The notes beneath the pieces were generated by a model, which was given only the letters and a program-made list of their open reading frames with translations, did not search any database and was not told where the DNA came from. Positions 5,393 to 13,098 of a stretch of DNA of 15,059 nt are shown in pieces. Every line of letters begins with the position of its first letter. The stretch's first letter is position 1. The position numbers and the translations under genes were made by a program. The stretch is from NCBI GenBank assembly GCA_947258805.1, contig CAMYJV010000063.1, forward strand, positions 1 to 15,059, read 5' to 3'. This stretch comes from an uncultured Gammaproteobacteria bacterium (GTDB taxonomy: Bacteria; Pseudomonadota; Gammaproteobacteria; GCA-2729495).

Positions 5393-7543
5393 GTGAGTCA
5401 GACTAGTTCAAATTCTCAAGCCGCAAATGACCGGGACCGTCTCTCGGGAACACTCCGGTTGCTCGGTCTGCTGCTAATGGCAGCCATACTGACCGCCTGT
5501 GTGCGCAACGAAGATGCGCTGCCGGGCGCCTCCACCACCAGCGCCGGCGGCACATCGCCTCCGAGCAGCTCGCCCCCGCCCGGCAGTGCGCCGCCTCCCG
5601 TCGGCGACCCCATGCCACCGCCGGTGGACCCACCGCCCCCGGATGATCCGCCGCCCACTGACATGGCGATATTTGCGGCGACGCTGCACCCGCTGCTCAC
5701 GGACCCGAACAATTTTTGTGCGGGTTGCCATGGCGCCAACCAGATTCCGACCTTCGCAGTCGCCGATGTCATGGCCGCGTACAACGTGGTGGTCAGCCAG
5801 CAACGGGTGAACCTGAACTCGCCCACGCTGTCGCGCATTTACCTGCGCCCGGCCGTAGATCGCCACAACTGCGGCGGTGACGCGATCTGCGACCGGATTG
5901 CCGCCGACTTCCTCGCGGCGATCCAGGACTGGGCCAACCAGGCAGCTGCAGCCTTGCCGCCACCGGACCCAACCCAACAACAGGTCGTGAGCGCGACAAC
6001 CACCGCGGCCGAGGCCATGGACGGCGGCACCGCACGCGTGGACGCTGACGTGATCGCCATGTTCAATTTTGACGAAGGGGCCGGCAACGTCACCATGGAT
6101 TCCAGTGGCGCCGGCGCACCCATTGCCCTGCAGATCGAGGGCATGGAGTGGGTCGACGGCGGCGGCTTGAGAAATGTCTCCGGCAAGGCCCAGGCCAATG
6201 CGGCCGACAGTCGCAAGATTTTCGACATGATCGAGCCGACCCGGGAATATTCCATCGAGGCCTGGGTCATCGCTGACAACAATGCCCAGGACGGCCCGGC
6301 CCGCATCGTCAGTTACTCGCAAGATACCCAGGTGCGCAACTTCACCCTCGGGCAGAACGCGATCTACTACGTGCTCAGGAACCGGAGCATCGAGACCAGC
6401 GTAAATGGCACGCCGGCCATCGAGGCCCTGGATCCGCAGGTGGACACAAACCTGCAACACGTGGTGACGACCTTCGATGAGGCCACCGGCCGCAAGGTCT
6501 ACATCAACGGCCAGCTGAGCATCGAAGAAAATCTCCCCGATACCCTCGACTGGCAGAACGACCAGACCTTCGTGCTCGGCAACGAGGTGACCAACGATCG
6601 CCTGTGGCAGGGCATATTCCGGATGGTTGCGATACACAACCGCGCCCTGAGCGGTGGCGAGATCCAGCAGAACTTCGACGCGGGTGCCGGCAACATCAGC
6701 ACGCTGCGCTTCGACCTGGCTGCAACACTGGGCGCGCCGGGATATATCGACATGCAGTTCGCCGAGCTGGACGGGGAGTCCTATCTGTTTGCCCAGCCGG
6801 TACTGGTGACCGACGCTACGCCCGTCCGGGTCAAGAATATCCGGATCGCCGTGAACGACGTCACCCCGGTCTATGCTCAGGTATTCCGGCGCGTGGACGT
6901 CACGGCGCTGCAAACAGGCCTGGAGCTTTCGCCACAGGGTGCCGTGATACCCATGGAGCAGGGTCCGGTAATGGACCGGTTCCGCCTGGAGTTCGAGATT
7001 CTCGGCGACCGGGCCGGGCTCGCTGAACCCGTTGCACCGCCAGCACCACCGCCACCCGCTGCGGATGTGCCGGAACCCGATGCGGGCATCCGCGCGTTCT
7101 CCCAGGTCAACGACACCATGTCCCTGTTGACGGGAATCGACGCGAATCGCAATGCGGTGCGCGACCGTTACGCCGACCTGCGCGATTCGCTGCCGCCAAC
7201 TTCCGACATCCTGGCTTTCGGTTCGGCCCAGCAGATTGCGGTTCAGCGCCTCGCCAAAACCTACTGCGGCGAGGTCGCCACTAACAGCGGCGATTGCAAC
7301 AGGGTCTTCGGTGCTTGCCAGATCGACGGCAATGCCAAACAACAGGTAGCCGACACCCTGTACGACCGGATCATCGGCGACAACATCGGGACTCAACCCG
7401 AGAGGGCAGACTTCTCGGCAGAGATAGTCAGCATGATTGACGACCTGGGTTGTGCCAACGGCTGTAATGGCACGGCTGCCGAGACCGTGCTCCAGGCCAC
7501 TTGCACCGCGGCGTTATCCAGTGCCGCCGTCACGATTAACTAG
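5393..7543 (+). CDS. Lipoprotein with mono-heme cytochrome-like segment and LamG-type domain
   Basis: A 716-residue protein starting at GTG. Residues 20-36 form a lipoprotein signal with lipobox LTAC (Cys36), so it should be lipid-anchored in the envelope. A Pro/Gly/Ser linker (about 45-85) follows, then a cytochrome-like segment with one heme motif (CAGCH, Cys109 to His113) and a later HNCGG..C pair. Residues about 218-433 resemble a LamG/concanavalin A-like fold: FNFDEGAG near the start, YSIEAWV in the middle, VYINGQL near the end, then IHNRALSGGEI. A beta-rich domain follows (about 436-545), then a second Pro-rich linker and a Cys-containing C-terminal region (about 570-716) that I cannot assign. 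LamG-like domains often bind carbohydrate or protein ligands; joining one to a heme segment suggests surface substrate binding coupled to electron transfer, which is inference. The next gene starts 21 bases downstream. Confidence 0.8.
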   Translation: MSQTSSNSQAANDRDRLSGTLRLLGLLLMAAILTACVRNEDALPGASTTSAGGTSPPSSSPPPGSAPPPVGDPMPPPVDPPPPDDPPPTDMAIFAATLHPLLTDPNNFCAGCHGANQIPTFAVADVMAAYNVVVSQQRVNLNSPTLSRIYLRPAVDRHNCGGDAICDRIAADFLAAIQDWANQAAAALPPPDPTQQQVVSATTTAAEAMDGGTARVDADVIAMFNFDEGAGNVTMDSSGAGAPIALQIEGMEWVDGGGLRNVSGKAQANAADSRKIFDMIEPTREYSIEAWVIADNNAQDGPARIVSYSQDTQVRNFTLGQNAIYYVLRNRSIETSVNGTPAIEALDPQVDTNLQHVVTTFDEATGRKVYINGQLSIEENLPDTLDWQNDQTFVLGNEVTNDRLWQGIFRMVAIHNRALSGGEIQQNFDAGAGNISTLRFDLAATLGAPGYIDMQFAELDGESYLFAQPVLVTDATPVRVKNIRIAVNDVTPVYAQVFRRVDVTALQTGLELSPQGAVIPMEQGPVMDRFRLEFEILGDRAGLAEPVAPPAPPPPAADVPEPDAGIRAFSQVNDTMSLLTGIDANRNAVRDRYADLRDSLPPTSDILAFGSAQQIAVQRLAKTYCGEVATNSGDCNRVFGACQIDGNAKQQVADTLYDRIIGDNIGTQPERADFSAEIVSMIDDLGCANGCNGTAAETVLQATCTAALSSAAVTIN

Positions 7544-7550
7544 GCTTTGG

Positions 7551-7556
7551 TGAGGT
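7551..7556 (+). promoter_or_regulatory. Ribosome-binding site of the Tat-signal protein gene
   Basis: TGAGGT lies 8 bases ahead of the ATG at 7565. It supports the start that includes a charged extension before the twin-arginine signal. Confidence 0.45.
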
Positions 7557-7564
7557 AGCAGAAG

Positions 7565-9079
7565 ATGGGCAGGTATATAGAGCAGTATCGGCGCACGGAG
7601 GAACGCCTCCGCCGATTAGAGGCACGCATCGAAGCGCGTTGCCGCCGCAGTGGCCACGCCCGGCCCACATCACGCCGGGAGTTTCTGAACCAGGGCCTGA
7701 TTGCCGGCGTCAGCACGGTATTCCTGCCGAGCCTGGCGACCCTGATGCCAGCGGCCGCGAGGGCGGAATGTGTCATCGACAACAATCCCATGCTGGGCGC
7801 CGGCAAGATTCCATTTCTCGCCTTCGATCAGGGCGGTGGCGCGAATATCGCCGGGTCGAATGTCATCGTTGGCGGCGTCGGCGGGCAGGAAGATTTCCTG
7901 AATGTCTCCGGCTACGCCAAGCTGGGGCTGCCGGAAGCAATCATCCCGCAGAACGTGGGCGTCGATCGGACTTTCGGGCTGGCGATGCACCCGAACAGTG
8001 CCCTGCTCCGCGGCTTGCTGAACAAGACCAGCGCCGGTACGCGGGCGAATACCAATGGCCTCGTGATCCCGGCGCGCTCTGAGAACGACACCGGCAATAA
8101 TCCGCACAACCCCGTATACGGCATTGCACGGGCCGGGGCGAACGGCGAGTTCGTGGCCACCATTGGCACGCGAAATTCCGAGTCGGGTGGGCGTTCAGAT
8201 GCACCGGGGTCAATGATTCTGTCGGAATTCCGGCCGACGAAGGTCAGCCAACCGAGCGAAGCCGTTGGGCTGGTCGGTGACGACGCCGGCGACGGCTTCC
8301 CGAACGGGCGGGTCGCGCAGGCCGCGGCCATCATCAGCGCATTAAAACTCGGCAAAATCAATGAACAGCAGGCGACGGAGGAACTGGTGCAGTGCGGTTA
8401 CGACAAGGCCGTGGCTACGCTGAATACCACCATCGCGCCCCAGGATCTCGATCCGGGAGCGGACCCCATCTTGCAGGGCATATTCCCGAACGGCGAATTG
8501 AACGACGGCGACTTTCGCAAGGCAGCCGCCGCGATGAAGGTGGTCGTCAACGGCTATGCCGGCGCAGGCACGATTGAATACGGCGGTCGCGACTACCACC
8601 AGGATCCCCGCCCTGAAACCGATGGCAAAGACTTCGTGGTCGGTCAGGCCATCGGCGCGTCGCTGGAATACGCGGCCCAGCTGGGCAAACCGCTAATGGT
8701 CTACGTCTTCAGCGATGGCTCGGTCGCCGCGGACACGGGCAACCCGGAAGACGACGGCAACGGCACGACCAAGTTCCGCTGGCGCTCGGACAATTCGCAG
8801 ACGGCGGCCAGTTTTATCCTGGTCTACAACCCGAATGGCCAACCGGTGCTGCGCAACGGGGATGCGTCCCAGCAGATGGGTTACTTCCGCTCCGATGGCA
8901 ACGTGGAAACGGCCTCCAGCCCCTTCGCCAACAGCGTGACGACACTGGCCGAACTGGTCGTCTTGAACTACCTGGGCCTGCACGGCCAGGAGGGCATGTT
9001 CGGCGCAGTCCTGAATAATCCAGGCCTGGGTACGGGCCCCGCGGTGGCGCCCTACATCGCTTTCGAGGCCATTGTCTGA
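7565..9079 (+). CDS. Twin-arginine-signal exported protein, DUF1501-like in layout
   Basis: A 504-residue protein with a twin-arginine signal at residues 36-44 (SRREFLNQG), a hydrophobic stretch (LIAGVSTVFLPSLATLMPAA) and likely cleavage at ARA-EC (after residue 67). The Tat route implies folding or cofactor loading before export. Ahead of the RR pair is an unusually long, charged, helix-forming segment (residues 1-30, rich in Glu and Arg). The mature protein is Gly/Asn/Asp-rich with segments such as FDQGGGANIAGSN, NVGVDRTFGLAMHPN and MVYVFSDGSVAADTG. The arrangement (Tat signal, about 440-residue mature part, partner gene with heme and LamG domains) recalls DUF1501-family proteins, but I do not see their key residues clearly and offer this only as a lead. 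No CxxCH motif is present. It is the last of three co-directional genes for exported proteins. Confidence 0.75.
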   Translation: MGRYIEQYRRTEERLRRLEARIEARCRRSGHARPTSRREFLNQGLIAGVSTVFLPSLATLMPAAARAECVIDNNPMLGAGKIPFLAFDQGGGANIAGSNVIVGGVGGQEDFLNVSGYAKLGLPEAIIPQNVGVDRTFGLAMHPNSALLRGLLNKTSAGTRANTNGLVIPARSENDTGNNPHNPVYGIARAGANGEFVATIGTRNSESGGRSDAPGSMILSEFRPTKVSQPSEAVGLVGDDAGDGFPNGRVAQAAAIISALKLGKINEQQATEELVQCGYDKAVATLNTTIAPQDLDPGADPILQGIFPNGELNDGDFRKAAAAMKVVVNGYAGAGTIEYGGRDYHQDPRPETDGKDFVVGQAIGASLEYAAQLGKPLMVYVFSDGSVAADTGNPEDDGNGTTKFRWRSDNSQTAASFILVYNPNGQPVLRNGDASQQMGYFRSDGNVETASSPFANSVTTLAELVVLNYLGLHGQEGMFGAVLNNPGLGTGPAVAPYIAFEAIV

Positions 9080-9089
9080 GCGCGGACAT

Positions 9090-9105
9090 CCGGTCGGGCA
9101 ACCGG
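9090..9105 (+). terminator. Weak hairpin after the three-gene set
   Basis: CCGGT-CGGGCA-ACCGG begins 10 bases after the stop of the Tat-signal protein gene. No T-run follows, so it is at best a weak or factor-assisted terminator. Confidence 0.2.
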
Positions 9106-9187
9106 GCCAACTCGTCATGAGCCTTGCATATAGAGCGCGCGATGCGTTGATGGCGCCGCACCTTTCGGTCGTGGGGCTGCGACGCTG

Positions 9188-10636
9188 ATGCCACCGGCAA
9201 CAACCACTGCAGCCAGGCCCGCCGGCACCTGCGACGACGGTCTCGCCGACCTGTTGCCGCTGCTCGCCTGCCCGGGTTGCGGGCAACACGAGCGACCCCT
9301 GGTCGAGAGCGGTCATGGGTTGGCCTGCCCTGCGTGCGACACCGAATTTCCGAAGTTTCGCAGCGGCGAGGCCGACATCCCCTGGCTGCTCGCTGATCCC
9401 CAGGCCAGCCTGCTGGACTGGAAGGCTCGTTACAACGGCTTCGTGCACAAGAATGCGACGGAACAGCGCCGCCTGGAGGCGGCACTTGCGGAACGGGGCC
9501 TTGGCAAGCTGACGCGAGAGCGCATCAGCAAGCTGTTGCAGGCCCGCAAGGCCCACCCCACGCAGATTGACAAGCTGCTGCAGCCCCTCGGACTGAGCGC
9601 GCTCCAGCCAGGCGAAGACTCGCGGCCGCCGGACTGGGCCCATGCCCGGCTGCCGAAAAACCAGGTCCTGGACAGCTACTACCCCAACATATTCCGTGAC
9701 TGGGCCTGGCAGAACGGCGAGAACGAAGCCATGTTCCGTACCGTCGACGGCGCGCTGCGCAAGTCCGACAGGGCCGGGATCGGCAAAATGCTGACAGTCG
9801 GTGCCGGCGCCTGCCGGTTGTCCTATGACTTGCACCGGGCCTGGTCGCCGGAGCTATCCGTAGTGGTCGACATTAATCCGCTGTTGCTGTTTCTCGCGAG
9901 CCGGGTCGTCCAGGGTGAGACGGTTCCACTCTACGAGTTCCCGATCGCGCCCCTGGACGCTGATTCGTTTGCCGTTTGCCAGCAGTGCGCAGCGCCGCAA
10001 GCGCTTGCGGCACCTGCAGACAGCGGTTTTCGGCTGGTGTTCGCCAACGCCATGACCCTGCCCTTCAAGCCGGCCAGTTTCGATGCTCTCCTGACACCCT
10101 GGCTCATAGACATCGTGCCCGAGAGCCTGAGCGCCTTTGCGCCGCGAATGAACCAGGTGCTGAAGACCGGTGGCGTCTGGTTGAACACCGGCTCCCTGGC
10201 CTTCTTTCATCAGCGGGAAAGCTGGCGCTACAGCGAAGAAGAGGCGCTTGAAGTGCTGGAGGCCAGTGGCTTCGAGATTCTGTCCGTGACGCGCGAGTCC
10301 CTGCCGTACTTGCAGTCTCCGGTCAGCGCCCATGGCAGGGTCGAGACGGTGCTGAGTTTCAGCGCGCGCAAAATCAGGGATGTGCAGCCATTCGCACCGC
10401 ACGAGTATCTGCCGCAATGGATCCTGGATACGCAAAAACCGGTTCCCGGCATGCCGGAATTTGTTGTCACATCCTCCGATCACCTGTTGCGCGCCCAGGT
10501 GCTGGCGGCGGTGAACGGCGAACGCAGCGTCGCCGAGATCGGTGAACTGGTAGCACGGCAATACGGGCTCTCTGCCGAAGAGGCAACAGTTGCCGTTAAG
10601 AGAATTTTCGTCGAAGTCTGCGAAAGCAAGCTGTAA
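9188..10636 (+). CDS. Zinc-ribbon SAM-dependent methyltransferase-like protein with PqqD-like C-terminus
   Basis: A 482-residue soluble protein. An N-terminal zinc ribbon has C28-P-G-C31 and C47-P-A-C50, similar to Trm112-like ribbons. A class I methyltransferase core follows: motif I MLTVGAGACRLSYDL (about 201-215), an acidic motif II VVVDINPLL (about 225-233) and a motif IV-like FANAMTLPF with later LKTGGVWLNTG. The GAGACRLSYDL segment recalls N2227/carnosine N-methyltransferase relatives, but the substrate is unknown. The C-terminal 50 or so residues (HLLRAQVLAAVNGERSVAEI onward) look like a PqqD-type winged helix, a fold used in RiPP pathways to bind a peptide substrate. No precursor peptide is seen nearby. 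The ATG has only a weak G-rich stretch upstream. It lies 108 bases after the Tat protein gene and converges with the kinase-like gene, so it may be a separate transcription unit. Confidence 0.7.
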   Translation: MPPATTTAARPAGTCDDGLADLLPLLACPGCGQHERPLVESGHGLACPACDTEFPKFRSGEADIPWLLADPQASLLDWKARYNGFVHKNATEQRRLEAALAERGLGKLTRERISKLLQARKAHPTQIDKLLQPLGLSALQPGEDSRPPDWAHARLPKNQVLDSYYPNIFRDWAWQNGENEAMFRTVDGALRKSDRAGIGKMLTVGAGACRLSYDLHRAWSPELSVVVDINPLLLFLASRVVQGETVPLYEFPIAPLDADSFAVCQQCAAPQALAAPADSGFRLVFANAMTLPFKPASFDALLTPWLIDIVPESLSAFAPRMNQVLKTGGVWLNTGSLAFFHQRESWRYSEEEALEVLEASGFEILSVTRESLPYLQSPVSAHGRVETVLSFSARKIRDVQPFAPHEYLPQWILDTQKPVPGMPEFVVTSSDHLLRAQVLAAVNGERSVAEIGELVARQYGLSAEEATVAVKRIFVEVCESKL

Positions 10637-10671
10637 GCAACGCGCCAAGATCCGGCTGAAACCTGGCTACT

Positions 10672-10695
10672 GCCCGAGCCTTGTGTTGCTCAGGC
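10672..10695. terminator. Imperfect hairpin between convergent genes
   Basis: GCCCGAGC and GCTCAGGC pair with one mismatch around an 8-base loop, in the 66 bp between the stops of two convergent genes. The position fits a bidirectional terminator, but neither strand shows a T-run. Confidence 0.3.
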
Positions 10696-10702
10696 CACTG
10701 TC

Positions 10703-11779
10703 TCAACCTAGCTGCCGAGCTGGCTCGGACGGTTGCTCCTGGAACAGATCAGCCATCGCGGCGTACCAGGAAGACAGCGGCTCAGTGTAGGGATTTCTTT
10801 TTGCCCAACGCTCTCCACGGCCGCAAATGCGCCGCATATGCTCCCTGGTAACACCAATCTTGTCGCGCTCCAGGCAGTAGTCGTGATCCCACCAGTCGCC
10901 CCGTCGCTTGTACTTGCATATCAGGCCAAGGCGCACGGCCAGGTGGAAGACCCCGTAGGCGCTCAGATACTGCTTTGCCTCATCGACGGACAGATCATCG
11001 GCAAAGTTACCGATGTGTTTTTCAATCAGACGCTCTTCGACAGCCGGGTAATCGGGCACATATTCGTCGGCCAGCAACCAGGCCATGTCATCGAGGCGAT
11101 TCCGCGCACCGCAGTGTTCCCAGTCAAACCAGCAAACTTTGCCGTCGTCTGTCGCCATCGCGTTGCCGGGCCTTGAGTCCCACTTGATAAAGCGTGGCTT
11201 GCGAGCCGCGAGCAATTCCTCCAGCGCGCCCAACTGGGGCCGGGAAGGCGGCACCCCCAGGTAGTTGCCTATAACCGCCGGACGATCCAGCAGCCCGACC
11301 AGCCACTCCAAGGATTTGCCGAGCTTCTTGACCTGGCCGTCGAGCCCGGCCTCCGAGCCGAGGCGCTGGCAGTCGCTGAGACCCGTCAGTGCCGAGTCCA
11401 GCAACGCTTCTACCGTGCTCTCGTCCTGGCGGTGCAGCGCCTGCGACAGCCGTTCTCCATGAATTTCTTCCTGGACCAGCAGTCGGCGTTCGTCGCTCGC
11501 GATCAGTTGCGGGACCGGCGCGCCGCGAGGTGCCAGTGCTTTAAGCGCCTTGCACTCTGCGGCCGCGCGCTCGCGGGTCCTGCGTATTGAGACGAAAACC
11601 GGGCCGCTGTTTTCCAACACCAGGCGAAACGAGTCGCGTGATCGGCCACCCGGAAATTCCATGGCGGCAATGTTCTCTCCAAGCAGACGCGTGCAGTCGG
11701 CAGCGACCTGCTTCTCGAAGCGTGCGCGCTTTTTTCTGCGCTCCGACCTTTTGGCCCTGGAGGTCTTGGCGGCGCCCAT
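10703..11779 (-). CDS. Aminoglycoside-phosphotransferase-fold kinase-like protein
   Basis: A 358-residue soluble protein with the outline of the APH/choline-kinase fold. A very basic N-terminus (KRSERRKKRAR) precedes an N-lobe with FVSIRR at the usual beta-3 position, where Arg replaces the common Lys, and a hinge-like LLVQEEIHGERL. The catalytic loop is KWDSRPGN (Lys199 to Asn206): Asp201 and Asn206 match the conserved Asp and Asn, but the usual His of HxD is replaced by Lys-Trp. The metal-binding Asp is in WFDWEHCG (Asp219), followed by DDMAWLLADE as in active family members. It could phosphorylate a small molecule or sugar, or be a degenerate kinase. Its ATG shares one base with the stop of the membrane fusion gene (TAATG), preceded by a purine-rich AGAGAAG, so it belongs to the type I secretion operon. 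A role in modifying the exported product is inferred only from position. Confidence 0.7.
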   Translation of the reverse strand: MGAAKTSRAKRSERRKKRARFEKQVAADCTRLLGENIAAMEFPGGRSRDSFRLVLENSGPVFVSIRRTRERAAAECKALKALAPRGAPVPQLIASDERRLLVQEEIHGERLSQALHRQDESTVEALLDSALTGLSDCQRLGSEAGLDGQVKKLGKSLEWLVGLLDRPAVIGNYLGVPPSRPQLGALEELLAARKPRFIKWDSRPGNAMATDDGKVCWFDWEHCGARNRLDDMAWLLADEYVPDYPAVEERLIEKHIGNFADDLSVDEAKQYLSAYGVFHLAVRLGLICKYKRRGDWWDHDYCLERDKIGVTREHMRRICGRGERWAKRNPYTEPLSSWYAAMADLFQEQPSEPARQLG

Positions 11780-13093
11780 TAATCTTCTCTGAACGCCCGA
11801 TTGAAACTACCGACAACCGGCTGAATCAAGTAGCTCAACGCTGTGCGTGAGCCGGTGATGATCAAGGTCTCGGCCTGCATCCCGGGATAGACCCGACCAC
11901 CGTTCAGGACCTCTTCGGGATCTTCGAGCAATTCGATCTGCGCCTGGTAGTAGCCCTCGTTGGTTACACTGTCGACAAGCCGATCGGCGGATATCAGCGC
12001 GACCCGACCCTGCACAGGCTCGGTCAGGCGGCGATTGAAGGCGGAAAACCTGACTTCCGCCTTCTGCCCGACTTGCACTGAATCGCGGTCGTTTGGGTCT
12101 ACCCTGGCCTCGACGATGAGCTTGCCGGAGCTCGGCACGATTTCGAGCAGCGGCTCCCCGGAGCTGATGACGCCGCCCACGGTGTTGACCCGCAGGTTCA
12201 CGACGACCCCGCTGGTCGGCGCCCGGATGATCGTGCGCCCAAGGGTGTCTTGAGTTTTCGACAGTTTTTCGTCGAGCTGCACCAACTGCTCGCGAACCTT
12301 GTCCAGCTCTTCGCCCAGGCGTCGCGAATGCAAAGCGACGAGCTGCGATCTCTCCATCTCCATGTCGCTGACTTCCTGCCGCGTCGACTGCACGGCCACC
12401 TTGTTGGAACGATAGTCCACCTCGGTGTCGGAGGCCTGCCGCTGCAGTTCGAATACCACTTTGCGGGTAATCAGTCCCTGTCGCTGCAATTCAGCGTTTT
12501 CTTCATATTCCTGCTGCACCAGCTGCCGCCTTCTGACTGGCCACTCTGATCTGCCGGTCGATGATGTCCAGTTGTTCATAGTGCAGGCGATTGGCAAGCA
12601 TCGTGGCTTCGATTTGCCCGTTGATCGAGTCACGCACCGAGGGATCGAGCCGCTCAGGATCCAGCCAGTCGGGCAGCTTGACCTCGTCCTGGCCCAGCTG
12701 CGCGGTCACCAGGCTGAGTTCCTTTGCCGTGGCAATGGCTTTCTGTTTCTCGAGCAGGTCGAAATCGGCGCGCGACTGCACGTCTGCCAGTTCAATCAGG
12801 GTTTGCCCGGCTTTGACGGTGTCGCCGTCCTTTACCAGGATGCTCTGAATGATGCCGCCTTCCAGATGCTGGACGATCTTTCGATAACCCTCTTTGCCGA
12901 CGACGCCCGCCGCAATGGCTGCGCTGGATATCGGCACGAAAGCAGCCCAGGCGACAACGGAGCCGAGGAAGAGCGCAGTCACCAGGTAGCCGACAACAAC
13001 CAGCTTTGTCGCGATCGAACTATCGCCGGGACCGAAATCACGGCTGAGACCCGGGGCCGTCATCGCACTGAGCTGTTGATGCACCCTTACCAT
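11779..13093 (-). pseudogene. HlyD/PrtE-type type I secretion membrane fusion protein, frameshifted
   Basis: The gene is split over two frames. The 5' fragment (13093 to 12503, 196 residues) has a short cytoplasmic N-terminus, one membrane segment (about 29-52), the biotinyl-lipoyl-like IVQHLEGGIIQSILVKDGD and the start of the coiled coil, then ends in an out-of-frame AAAGAAGI tail. The 3' fragment (open from 12633, homologous from about 12540 to 11779) continues the coiled coil at RRQLVQQEYEEN, then GRTIIRAPTSGVVVNLRVNT and a C-terminal beta domain ending SFNRAFRED. The span is 1315 bases; removing one base gives 438 codons (437 residues), the normal length for this family. It would link the inner-membrane ABC transporter to an outer-membrane TolC-like channel. 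The start lies 5 bases after the ABC gene. Either the gene is broken or there is a sequencing or assembly error; the good preservation on both sides favours a recent event or an error. Confidence 0.85.
12525..12545 (-). other. Probable site of one extra base in the membrane fusion gene
   Basis: Reading on the minus strand, frame 1 makes sense through DRQIRVAS and frame 2 makes sense from RRQLVQQEY, so the shift falls between these points. Dropping one G from AGAAGGCGG would join them as SQKRQLVQQEY. The exact base cannot be fixed from the sequence alone. Confidence 0.6.
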
Positions 13094-13098
13094 CCCGG

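Noticed and set aside
5474..7396. 640-codon open frame on the minus strand opposite the lipoprotein gene
   Set aside because: The opposite strand has a lipobox, heme motif and ribosome site; this frame has no signal, motif or start site and reflects GC-rich codon third positions.
9080..9187. RiPP precursor peptide next to the PqqD-like methyltransferase
   Set aside because: No small frame with a ribosome site and leader/core look is visible here or at 10637-10702.
8693..9835. 380-codon minus-strand open frame across the Tat protein and methyltransferase genes
   Set aside because: It spans two real genes and their intergenic gap and carries no recognisable domain.
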